Shown here: piece by piece, positions 1-5,994 of the stretch
Position numbering within the stretch: position 1 is the first letter of the stretch
How the letters are laid out: each line of letters starts with the position of its first letter
Origin: JBDKGH01 sp039798265
Lineage (GTDB): Bacteria; Bacteroidota; Bacteroidia; Flavobacteriales_D; Sanyastnellaceae
Reading direction: 5' to 3'
Assembly: GCA_039798265.1 (NCBI GenBank)
Contig: JBDKGH010000039.1
Coordinates: 1-11,849, forward strand
DNA length: 11,849 nt
Notes under the pieces: model-generated
What the model was told of the DNA's origin: nothing
The model's database searches: none
The model's input: only the letters and a program-made list of their open reading frames with translations
Program-made: the position numbers and the translations under genes

Positions 1-1143
1 CAATTGTGCTATGCGTGCTATGCTCTCTTGCTTGTTGAAGCGTAAATAATTCTTTAAGGTGGCATCCATCGCTGCAAAAGGATGAACAGTTAATTGACTG
101 ACTTGGTCTTTTTCCAAATCATACCAAAGAAATGGACGTGAAGTGCCTGCTCTAAATCGCGTATCGCCGCTGTAACCCATACTATAGTCGTGTTGAATGC
201 CGCAGGCGATTAATCGGCTATAGGTCGTAGGAAAATGGAGTTTTAAATAGTGCTGACGTGAATGGATCACCCTGTTTCCAGTAATCGATTTTAAGCGGTC
301 AATTTCGGTGCTCAACTGCTCCATTGAAGTGTGAGAGCCTACACCTGGATGTATGCCAATGGTGGCCTTCGAAGCACTTTTACGGATGAGGCGTCGAAGT
401 CCTTCGCTCGTATGGGGTAAATTAATATCGTAAGCATTGAAATCACCGAGGAGGAAGAAAAAGGTCAGCGGTAATTGATGCTCAAGGGCTAATTGCTCAA
501 TGGTGTCATACGTGTCAAAAGGATCTTTTTTTCCGAATAACAAGGTTTTATTCCGGGCAAAAAAGTTTTTGAGGTCACCTCTCACAAGGTCTTTCGCTTC
601 ACCACCCAAGGTTCTTTTCACTCCCTTGTGCCGAAAGGCAAAGGCAGAGTCCACATCAATCGTTAATGATGCAGAATAAGAGGGAAGCGAAAAATGAAAA
701 GTAGGAAAATGGTGTTTCAACCAGGTCATCAGCTCTACACGCCAACGATCAATAACAGGGGTGAGCGGCGCAGCAACAGAGTTGGACACATCGAATCTCC
801 CTACGTAATCGGCTTGAAAGTCTTGGTATTCTTCATATCTACTGAGTAGAAAAAAGGAGTAGGCAAAAACATCAAAGGGAATATGCGCATCCTGTTTTGC
901 GATAGCACAGTGTTCTATTCTTTCGATTCCTGCTGGATATACAGCACTTCGTTCACCGTCTTTGATCCACCCGGAGCAAAGAATAGAAGGTTCTGCAGCA
1001 CGAACAGGTGCATAACACACCTTTACTCCAGCGAACTCATCAAACTGTTCGCGGTTGTTGGTGATCTCCACTTCGCCCAAGAGCACAGAGGCCGCATATT
1101 GCAGCCTATTAGAAAGGGTGGGAGTGAGGATCAGAATGGACAT
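1..1143 (-). CDS. Polysaccharide deacetylase-like protein (CE4-like, Bacteroidota type), C-terminus cut by window edge
   Basis: An open frame starts with ATG at 1143 and runs without a stop to base 1, giving 381 codons. The N-terminal ~150 residues look like the extra domain that precedes the catalytic part in this Bacteroidota family. The CE4-like part follows: TIDVDSAF at 161-168 (the Asp motif of motif 1), TFFFLLGDF near 227-235, IGIHPGVGSH at 262-271 (the position of the metal-binding His motif), SRQHYLKL at 295-302, DYSMGY at 319-324, FRAGTSRPF at 330-338 and HPFAAMD at 354-360. These are the hallmark blocks of the family; complete members are, from memory, somewhat over 400 residues, so only the tail should be missing. 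The start overlaps the wecB stop by one base (TAATG), which suggests translational coupling. Role by family and context: modification of a cell-surface polysaccharide. The substrate is unknown, and activity is not assured because the canonical CE4 motifs are modified. Confidence 0.88.
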   Translation of the reverse strand, partial: MSILILTPTLSNRLQYAASVLLGEVEITNNREQFDEFAGVKVCYAPVRAAEPSILCSGWIKDGERSAVYPAGIERIEHCAIAKQDAHIPFDVFAYSFFLLSRYEEYQDFQADYVGRFDVSNSVAAPLTPVIDRWRVELMTWLKHHFPTFHFSLPSYSASLTIDVDSAFAFRHKGVKRTLGGEAKDLVRGDLKNFFARNKTLLFGKKDPFDTYDTIEQLALEHQLPLTFFFLLGDFNAYDINLPHTSEGLRRLIRKSASKATIGIHPGVGSHTSMEQLSTEIDRLKSITGNRVIHSRQHYLKLHFPTTYSRLIACGIQHDYSMGYSGDTRFRAGTSRPFLWYDLEKDQVSQLTVHPFAAMDATLKNYLRFNKQESIARIAQL

Positions 1144-2291
1144 TATGCTATATACTGATCGATTTGTGCACAGATAAATTGTGCGGCTTTACCATCGCCA
1201 AAAAGGGCAGGCCAAGTGAAATCTTTTTTCGCGCTAAGGGCAGCGTAGGCAGAGCGAATACGTTCATAATCGGCATCAGCCAATTGGGCGTTACCATTGG
1301 CAACTATTTCCACCCATTCAGTTTGTGGGCGCAAAATGACACAAGGTTTTTGGAAGAAAAACGCTTCTTTTTGAACTCCACCAGAGTCGGTAATGATGAA
1401 GCTGCAGTTGCTCTCCAAGCCAATCATCTCCAAGAAAGAGGCGGGATCAATGATTTGGATAGCCGCATTATTTCGCAGTTGTTCATCCCATTTGCCAGCG
1501 TCTATTTCAGCGAGTTTTTTTCGCGTTCGGGGATGCAAGGGCAATATGATTTTTTGTCCGCTTTGATCGGCAATATCCACTAGGGCGCGCACAATAGCGC
1601 TCAAGCGCTCGGGTACATCCGTATTGTGATCGCGGTGAACGGTAACAAGGATATACTTGTTTTTTTCTACTCCAAGTTGATGTAAAAAGGCATCGTTTTC
1701 TCCTTGGTGCTGCGCATAATACAGCGAGTTGTCGTACATAATATCGCCGCAGTGAAATACACCGGGTTTATCCGCGGAGTAGGGGCCTTTGCGATGAATG
1801 TCAAAACCTTCTTTGGCCAGATTGTCTATTCCTTGCTGGGTTGGGCTAAAAAGCAAGGTTGAAGCATGGTCGCACATAATGCGATTGATTTCTTCGGGCA
1901 TGCTTTTGTTGTAAGAGCGCAAACCCGCTTCTACATGCACTACGGGTATATGTAGTTTAGCCGCCGCAACCGCTCCGGCTAGTGTAGAATTGGTATCTCC
2001 ATAGAGCAATACGGCATTGGGTTGTTCTTTCAGAATGATTTGCTCAAGTCCTTCGATCATCTTGGCTGTTTGTGCTCCGTGATTTCCAGATCCTACTGCT
2101 AAGTTGTAATCTGGCGATGGAATGCCCATTTCTTGAAAGAAAATGTCAGACATGTTTTGATCATAATGCTGCCCGGTGTGCACAATGAGTTCTTGCAGTT
2201 GGTGGGCGAAATGCTCTCGAATAGCGCGGCTGATAGCTGCTGCTTTTATAATCTGAGGTCTCGCGCCTATTACAGTAATAATCTTTTTCAT
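1143..2291 (-). CDS. wecB: UDP-N-acetylglucosamine 2-epimerase (non-hydrolysing)
   Basis: This cytoplasmic enzyme interconverts UDP-GlcNAc and UDP-ManNAc, the precursor of ManNAc-derived sugars in surface polysaccharides. The 382-residue length is normal for the family. Visible motifs in order: GARPQIIKAA at 9-18 (nucleotide-binding loop), HTGQHYDQNMSD at 38-49, GDTNST at 98-103 with Asp99, VEAGLRS at 120-126 with Glu121, PEEINR at 132-137 with Glu134, TVHRDHN at 217-223 with His219, and DSGGVQKEA at 302-310. Asp99, Glu121, Glu134 and His219 match the acid/base residues known for the family. The usual HRxEN block reads HRDHN here, so one acidic residue is replaced. The ATG lies inside a 4-nt overlap with the radC stop (ATGA), and the TAA stop overlaps the next start, so the gene sits in the middle of a coupled radC - wecB - deacetylase cluster. 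Confidence 0.95.
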   Translation of the reverse strand: MKKIITVIGARPQIIKAAAISRAIREHFAHQLQELIVHTGQHYDQNMSDIFFQEMGIPSPDYNLAVGSGNHGAQTAKMIEGLEQIILKEQPNAVLLYGDTNSTLAGAVAAAKLHIPVVHVEAGLRSYNKSMPEEINRIMCDHASTLLFSPTQQGIDNLAKEGFDIHRKGPYSADKPGVFHCGDIMYDNSLYYAQHQGENDAFLHQLGVEKNKYILVTVHRDHNTDVPERLSAIVRALVDIADQSGQKIILPLHPRTRKKLAEIDAGKWDEQLRNNAAIQIIDPASFLEMIGLESNCSFIITDSGGVQKEAFFFQKPCVILRPQTEWVEIVANGNAQLADADYERIRSAYAALSAKKDFTWPALFGDGKAAQFICAQIDQYIA

Positions 2292-2986
2292 TCAGCGTCT
2301 AAAATGCCTTCATCGGCAAAGCTAAAATAGCCTTGATTGGTAATAATGAGGTGGTCTAGTATGGGCAAATCTAAGTGTCTTCCGGCGATAAATAACTTCT
2401 TTGTAATTCTTCTGTCTTCGGTACTCGGTGTAAGATTGCCGCTGGGGTGATTATGAGCCACAATAACGGATGCAGCTTTGTGTTCCAGCGCCATATTAAA
2501 CACTCGTTTGGGATCTACTACCGTGGCCGAAAATCCACCTTCACTCAAGCGCTGGAGGTGAATAATGGCATTGTTGCGGTTTAGAAACATGGCCCAAAAC
2601 TCCTCATGTGCCAGGTCGCCAATGGACTGCACGAAATGTTCATACACTTCTTTGGAGCTCGTGACACGTGCTTTTTTGCGCGCTTCTGATCCTCTTCTTC
2701 TCCTTCCCAGCTCGAGCGCAGCGAGTAAGCTAGCCGTTTTAGCTTCACCCATGCCATTGAACCGTTTGAGATCGGCAGGGGTGAGGCGTCCTAGTTCGAT
2801 CAGGTCGTTTTGAACGTGTCGGAGGATAGCTCGCGCCAGTCCAACGGCAGATTCATTGCGACTTCCCGAACCGAGTATCACGGCAATGATCTCTGAATCG
2901 CTCAGGTGCGATACGCCGTTCAGTAATAATTTTTCACGGGGACGATCATCAGGAGATAGTTCCTTGATCGGTGATTTGAAATTCAT
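2288..2986 (-). CDS. radC: RadC family protein (JAB/MPN domain)
   Basis: A 232-residue RadC/UPF0758 family protein of normal length. The N-terminal half holds PREKLL at 16-21 and a helix-hairpin-helix region around LKRFNGMGEAKTASLLAALE (73-92), the part expected to touch DNA. The C-terminal JAB domain carries HNHPSG at 178-183 followed by PSTED at 187-191, giving the JAMM-type His-x-His...Asp metal site, with a candidate upstream acidic residue at Glu128/Glu129. The old link with radiation repair was withdrawn for E. coli; the true biochemical role is unsettled, with peptidase- or nuclease-like proposals. The gene follows the rpsT terminator by about 25 nt and overlaps wecB by 4 nt. A small inverted repeat covers the start codon. 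No Shine-Dalgarno sequence is visible, as is usual in this phylum. Confidence 0.95.
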   Translation of the reverse strand: MNFKSPIKELSPDDRPREKLLLNGVSHLSDSEIIAVILGSGSRNESAVGLARAILRHVQNDLIELGRLTPADLKRFNGMGEAKTASLLAALELGRRRRGSEARKKARVTSSKEVYEHFVQSIGDLAHEEFWAMFLNRNNAIIHLQRLSEGGFSATVVDPKRVFNMALEHKAASVIVAHNHPSGNLTPSTEDRRITKKLFIAGRHLDLPILDHLIITNQGYFSFADEGILDAE

Positions 2987-3004
2987 AGCCTGTTTATTAG
3001 GCTA
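2986..3004 (-). promoter_or_regulatory. Small hairpin covering the radC start codon
   Basis: On the minus strand TAGCCT and AGGCTA form 6-bp arms around a 7-nt loop (AATAAAC). The last A of the second arm is the A of the radC ATG. In RNA the hairpin would partly mask the start codon. The first arm could instead pair with the descending arm of the rpsT terminator, which contains AGGCT. The structure is visible; a regulatory role is inference. Confidence 0.3.
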
Positions 3005-3010
3005 CAAATG

Positions 3011-3037
3011 AAAAAAGCCTTCCGCAACGGAAGGCTT
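3011..3037 (-). terminator. Rho-independent terminator of rpsT
   Basis: Read on the minus strand, a 10-bp stem AAGCCTTCCG / CGGAAGGCTT closes on a 3-nt TTG loop and runs into a tract of T residues. It begins 24 nt after the rpsT stop codon and ends 24 nt before radC. It separates S20 from the radC cluster, although read-through cannot be excluded because no convincing separate radC promoter is visible. Confidence 0.9.
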
Positions 3038-3061
3038 AGATGTTATCTGCATAAAGTTGAA

Positions 3062-3316
3062 TTACTTCAACTTGTTCACGTGCAATTGTAGGCTGCTCTT
3101 AAGGTTTGCAGCTTTGTTGGAGTGAATAACATTGTTCTTTGCTAACTTATCGAGCATAGCAACAACATTAGGTAGAAGCTCTTCAGCTTCTTTACGGCCT
3201 GTTAAGGCACGGAGTTTACGTACCGCGTTACGAGTAGTTTTGTGGTAGTATTTGTTACGAAGCCTTTTGGCGTCGTTAGAACGGATTCGTTTGATTGCTG
3301 ACTTATGGTTCGCCAT
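3062..3316 (-). CDS. rpsT: 30S ribosomal protein S20
   Basis: An 84-residue, strongly basic protein with the family start MANHKSAIKRIR, then KRLRNKYYHKTTRNAVRKL (18-36) and a C-terminal stretch NVIHSNKAANLKSSL (62-76) matching the S20 signature KGxIHkNtAaRkkSrL. S20 is a primary-binding protein that contacts 16S rRNA early in small-subunit assembly. The length is typical and the gene is complete. It has its own promoter (TTG-N19-TATATTTG) about 20 nt upstream and its own terminator, so it is probably transcribed alone. The next gene upstream is divergent. Confidence 0.98.
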   Translation of the reverse strand: MANHKSAIKRIRSNDAKRLRNKYYHKTTRNAVRKLRALTGRKEAEELLPNVVAMLDKLAKNNVIHSNKAANLKSSLQLHVNKLK

Positions 3317-3336
3317 TGTGTCTAAAAATTGGGCTG

Positions 3337-3366
3337 CAAATATACAGGTTTTTCATTTGTGCACAA
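3337..3366 (-). promoter_or_regulatory. rpsT promoter, Bacteroidota type (-33 TTG, 19-nt spacer, -7 TATATTTG)
   Basis: On the minus strand the -7 element TATATTTG (3344-3337) is a perfect TAnnTTTG, and TTG (3366-3364) lies exactly 19 nt upstream, matching the consensus of the Bacteroidota primary sigma factor. The implied transcript start leaves a leader of only about 15 nt before the ATG at 3316. The -33 TTG is one end of the 10-bp perfect palindrome TTGTGCACAA (3357-3366). Confidence 0.85.
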
Positions 3367-3403
3367 GTCCTTTTTTAAAAAATCTGCATTTTTTGGAACC
3401 TTC

Positions 3404-3420
3404 TGCACCGTGCAAAGGTA
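3404..3420 (-). promoter_or_regulatory. Second candidate -7 element (TACCTTTG) overlapping a TGCAC-C-GTGCA inverted repeat
   Basis: On the minus strand TACCTTTG at 3420-3413 is another perfect TAnnTTTG and continues as TACCTTTGCAC, a form common in front of Bacteroidota housekeeping genes. No TTG is found 19-21 nt further upstream, so it is weaker than the 3337-3366 promoter. It abuts the 5-bp inverted repeat TGCAC-C-GTGCA (3404-3414). It may be a second rpsT promoter or a control site for the divergent phosphatase gene, whose ATG is only 18 nt away. Confidence 0.35.
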
Positions 3421-3437
3421 TAAAAGCCTGTATTACC

Positions 3438-5396
3438 ATGCTTAAACTAAAAGCGAAATATTACCTTTCACTGGTCTTCATCTGTTGCGGTTTTGCGGCT
3501 ATGTCGCAGAATATGAGCAAGGTAGATGGATATCGTCGCATCCTGCAAAATGGAGTGGCGGACACTATGTATATCCGACTCTCCCTCGATATTGCGGATG
3601 AATTCATTTTCAATCAGTCCGATTCTTCTCGAAAGTATGCTATGCAGGCCCTCATGAAGGCCGAAGAAATAAAAGATGCGTCGGCACAAGGTCGTGCATG
3701 CAATTATTTGGGAATCATCGAATATTCTCAAGCGCATTATCTCACGGCCTTAGAATATTATCAACGTTCACAGAATAGCTTCAAGTCCAAAAATGATATG
3801 GCTGGTGCCATGAAAGCAGCAAACAATATTGCCATCATTTACACAGAACTCGAAGAATTCGATAAGGCCATCTCGATCTATGAAGAAGCCTATGAGCAAA
3901 ATTTACTGCTCGGTAAAAAGGCCGCCGCGTCTTCCAATCTTTTCAATATTATCGTTGATTACATCGAGCTGGAAAAATGGGATTTGGCCAAAGAGCGCAT
4001 GAAAATGCTCGAAGTGTTGCATGCCGAAGATCCGAATGGAGCTGATCCGAATTCATTAAAGGCAGAACTTTACCTGCACGAGAATAAAACAGATTCGGCA
4101 TTGTATTGTCTTGATTTGGCCATCGAAAGAGCCGATGCTGTTGGCGACGATTACTTCTTAGTGAGCATGTATATCCAGCGCGCAGATGTGTTGCGTATAA
4201 AAAAATCTTACCTAGAGGCCGAAGCTGAACTAGTAAAGGCGGAAGAGATTATTGTGCGCAACGAACTTAACGATCAAAAGTTGGCACTGCTCAAAAAACG
4301 CGCTGAAATATTAGCAGAGGAAGGGCTGTATTCGAAAGCTTTTGAAGTGCAAAACGAATACACCTTACTGAAGGATAGTTTAGATCACTTGAACAACTTC
4401 AACCGCATCAGCGAGTTGAATGCGAAGTATGAATCGGAGAAAAAGGAAACTGAGATTGCACGTCAGGAGCAAGAGTTGAGTCGCAAATCACTTCAGTTCC
4501 GAATCGTGTTGCTCATCGGTAGTGCCATTTTGGTGATTGCAGCTCTTATCTTGTACAACCTGCTGCGCAAGCGCAAAATGAACGATTTGCTCAAGGTTCA
4601 GAACAATGAAATTAAAGTGCAACGTCAAAAGATTTTATCTTCTATTGACTATGCTCGCCGCATCCAGCGTTCCATTTTGCCTTCTGAAGAAACCATTAAA
4701 AAATTATTCCCGCAGTCCTTTGTTTTCTTCCGTCCTCGAGATATTGTTTCGGGCGACTTTTATTGGATGAAAGAAGTGGATAATAAAGTGCTTGTGGCTA
4801 TTGCCGACTGCACAGGGCATGGCGTTCCCGGAGCTTTTATGTCATTGATCGCAAATTCCAAATTGAACAAGGTGGTAAGCGAAATGGGTAAAAATGCGCC
4901 ACATGAAATTTTGCATGCTGTGCACTTTGAAATTGTAAACATGCTCAATCAACGCGAAGCTCCGTACAATGCGCAGGATGGCATGGACATCAGTCTATGT
5001 TTAATCGATAAAAATACGAGGACCATTGAATTTAGTGGGGCCAACAATTCGATTATGATTGTGGGCAGGGACTTCCAGGAAATTAAGGCCGTGCCTTTGA
5101 GCTTAGGCGGTGTGGCTTATTCTAAAACCTACGATCGGAACAACCCATTCAAACCAGAAACGATTCGATACGAAGAAGGCGATATCCTCTTTATGTACAC
5201 CGATGGTATGTTAGATCAGCTCGGTGGAAGCGAGAACCGGAAATTCAACAAAGAGCGTTTCCGCAATCTATTGAAACAATTGTATGCAATGGATTTGGAT
5301 AGAGCCGTCGTTACTTGTGATGCATTCTTATCCCAGTGGAAAATGAACAATGCACAAACGGACGATATTCTATTATTCGGAACAAAATTGACTTAA
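3438..5396 (+). CDS. TPR sensor / membrane-anchored SpoIIE-type (PP2C) serine phosphatase, SiaA-like
   Basis: I place the start at ATG 3438 because residues 1-23 then form a clear signal peptide (KLKAKYYLSLVFICCGFAAMS before Q24); the open frame continues upstream to 3252, but that stretch lies over rpsT. The protein is 652 residues. Residues ~40-320 are tetratricopeptide-type helical repeats (for example ALEYYQRSQNSF at 104-115 and AISIYEEAYEQN at 144-155). A charged coiled coil follows at ~325-352, one membrane segment at ~354-375, a short linker helix at ~380-415, and a SpoIIE/PPM phosphatase domain at ~425-650. Metal-binding acids are intact: SGDFYW (D440), ADCTGHG (D457), YTDGML (D589) and TDDILL (D642/D643). 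Predicted topology: TPR sensor in the periplasm, phosphatase in the cytoplasm. It converges on the kinase/phosphoprotein operon at 5584-7155, so its likely substrate is the SiaC-like protein. Confidence 0.93.
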   Translation: MLKLKAKYYLSLVFICCGFAAMSQNMSKVDGYRRILQNGVADTMYIRLSLDIADEFIFNQSDSSRKYAMQALMKAEEIKDASAQGRACNYLGIIEYSQAHYLTALEYYQRSQNSFKSKNDMAGAMKAANNIAIIYTELEEFDKAISIYEEAYEQNLLLGKKAAASSNLFNIIVDYIELEKWDLAKERMKMLEVLHAEDPNGADPNSLKAELYLHENKTDSALYCLDLAIERADAVGDDYFLVSMYIQRADVLRIKKSYLEAEAELVKAEEIIVRNELNDQKLALLKKRAEILAEEGLYSKAFEVQNEYTLLKDSLDHLNNFNRISELNAKYESEKKETEIARQEQELSRKSLQFRIVLLIGSAILVIAALILYNLLRKRKMNDLLKVQNNEIKVQRQKILSSIDYARRIQRSILPSEETIKKLFPQSFVFFRPRDIVSGDFYWMKEVDNKVLVAIADCTGHGVPGAFMSLIANSKLNKVVSEMGKNAPHEILHAVHFEIVNMLNQREAPYNAQDGMDISLCLIDKNTRTIEFSGANNSIMIVGRDFQEIKAVPLSLGGVAYSKTYDRNNPFKPETIRYEEGDILFMYTDGMLDQLGGSENRKFNKERFRNLLKQLYAMDLDRAVVTCDAFLSQWKMNNAQTDDILLFGTKLT

Positions 5397-5415
5397 TAAA
5401 AACAACGATTTGAAG

Positions 5416-5446
5416 AGGCTAACTCCAAAAGGGTTAGCCTTTTTTT
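5416..5446 (+). terminator. Rho-independent terminator of the phosphatase gene
   Basis: AGGCTAAC (5416-5423) pairs with GTTAGCCT (5433-5440), extended by one T-G and one C-G pair, with a 5-nt loop, and is followed by a run of T to 5446. It begins 20 nt after the TAA stop. The ~120 bases from here to the opposing siaC-like terminator hold nothing I can name. Confidence 0.88.
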
Positions 5447-5570
5447 ATGGTTAAAAGTAGATGGGGCAACCCGCATAAAGGTCTGCTTTTCCTTCGGGGA
5501 AATTGGGTGGAAGCAAGCTTCGAATGAGGACGAGCTTGTTTTTTCATTGATCAATAAGAGAAGTAAGGGC

Positions 5571-5596
5571 AAAAAAAAATCACCTAGAGGGTGATT
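5571..5596 (-). terminator. Terminator of the siaB-siaC-like operon, overlapping the siaC-like stop codon
   Basis: On the minus strand AATCACC (5596-5590) and GGTGATT (5584-5578) form a 7-bp stem around CTCTA, followed by nine T residues counting the last stem bases. The TAG stop of the siaC-like gene (5586-5584) lies in the loop and first base of the descending arm, so the hairpin begins inside the coding sequence. Confidence 0.8.
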
Positions 5597-5967
5597 AAAT
5601 TAAATCGAAGATTTAAAAGGCTTTTCAGTTCTTCTCCCTTTTCGATCATGAGTTCATCATCCGAATGGGTTTTCCAGCGAATTTCGTATAGTTCTAATGC
5701 TTTAGCATTTTCTTCAATCAGCGTGAGCATTTCGTAAATGAAACGACCAGACGAAGAATTGAAATAATCCAATTCGAATTCGAATTTGGTGAGAGAACTT
5801 CCATTTTGCTCCACATATTTCTTGATCCATTCCAGCAAGGGTTTGTAGAAATTGTAGGCGTTTTCGGGCAAGGACCGTCCTTTCATTCTAAAAATAGAAT
5901 GAGCATGGTCGAAATGCACTTCTGGAGTGTCTTCGGTAGATGCTATATGGAGATCGGTGGCCGACAT
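5584..5967 (-). CDS. SiaC-family regulatory phosphoprotein (DUF1987)
   Basis: A 127-residue cytoplasmic protein with the SiaC/DUF1987 pattern: TEDTPEVHFD at 11-20, the FRMKGRSLPENAYNFYKPLL strand-helix block at 26-45, and FEFELDYFNSSSGRFIYEML at 62-81. In Pseudomonas, SiaC is phosphorylated by SiaB on a Thr in the corresponding YFN(T)SS loop and dephosphorylated by the PP2C phosphatase SiaA; unphosphorylated SiaC activates the diguanylate cyclase SiaD. Here the loop reads NSSS (70-73), so Ser71 is the likely phosphoacceptor by motif matching. The gene lies 27 nt after the SiaB-like kinase gene on the same strand and ends inside its own terminator. No GGDEF protein is encoded in the window, so the downstream partner is unknown. 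Confidence 0.9.
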   Translation of the reverse strand: MSATDLHIASTEDTPEVHFDHAHSIFRMKGRSLPENAYNFYKPLLEWIKKYVEQNGSSLTKFEFELDYFNSSSGRFIYEMLTLIEENAKALELYEIRWKTHSDDELMIEKGEELKSLLNLRFNLITL

Positions 5968-5994
5968 TGCAAGTTAAATCAGGGATGCTAATAT

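Noticed and set aside
883..1583. Plus-strand frames of 91 and 139 codons opposite wecB and the deacetylase-like gene
   Set aside because: They lie antisense to genes with strong family motifs and have no features of their own.
3393..3424. TTGGAA ... TATAAA as a possible promoter for the phosphatase gene
   Set aside because: The spacing is too wide (about 20 nt between E. coli-type hexamers) and the -7 does not match TAnnTTTG, so I did not list it; the true promoter of this gene is not clear.
3252..3437. Upstream in-frame extension of the phosphatase gene
   Set aside because: The extension overlaps rpsT on the other strand and would bury the clear signal peptide that begins at 3438.
5447..5527. 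A 26-codon plus-strand frame starting directly after the phosphatase terminator
   Set aside because: It begins in the terminator tail, has no promoter or start context, and resembles nothing known; probably chance.
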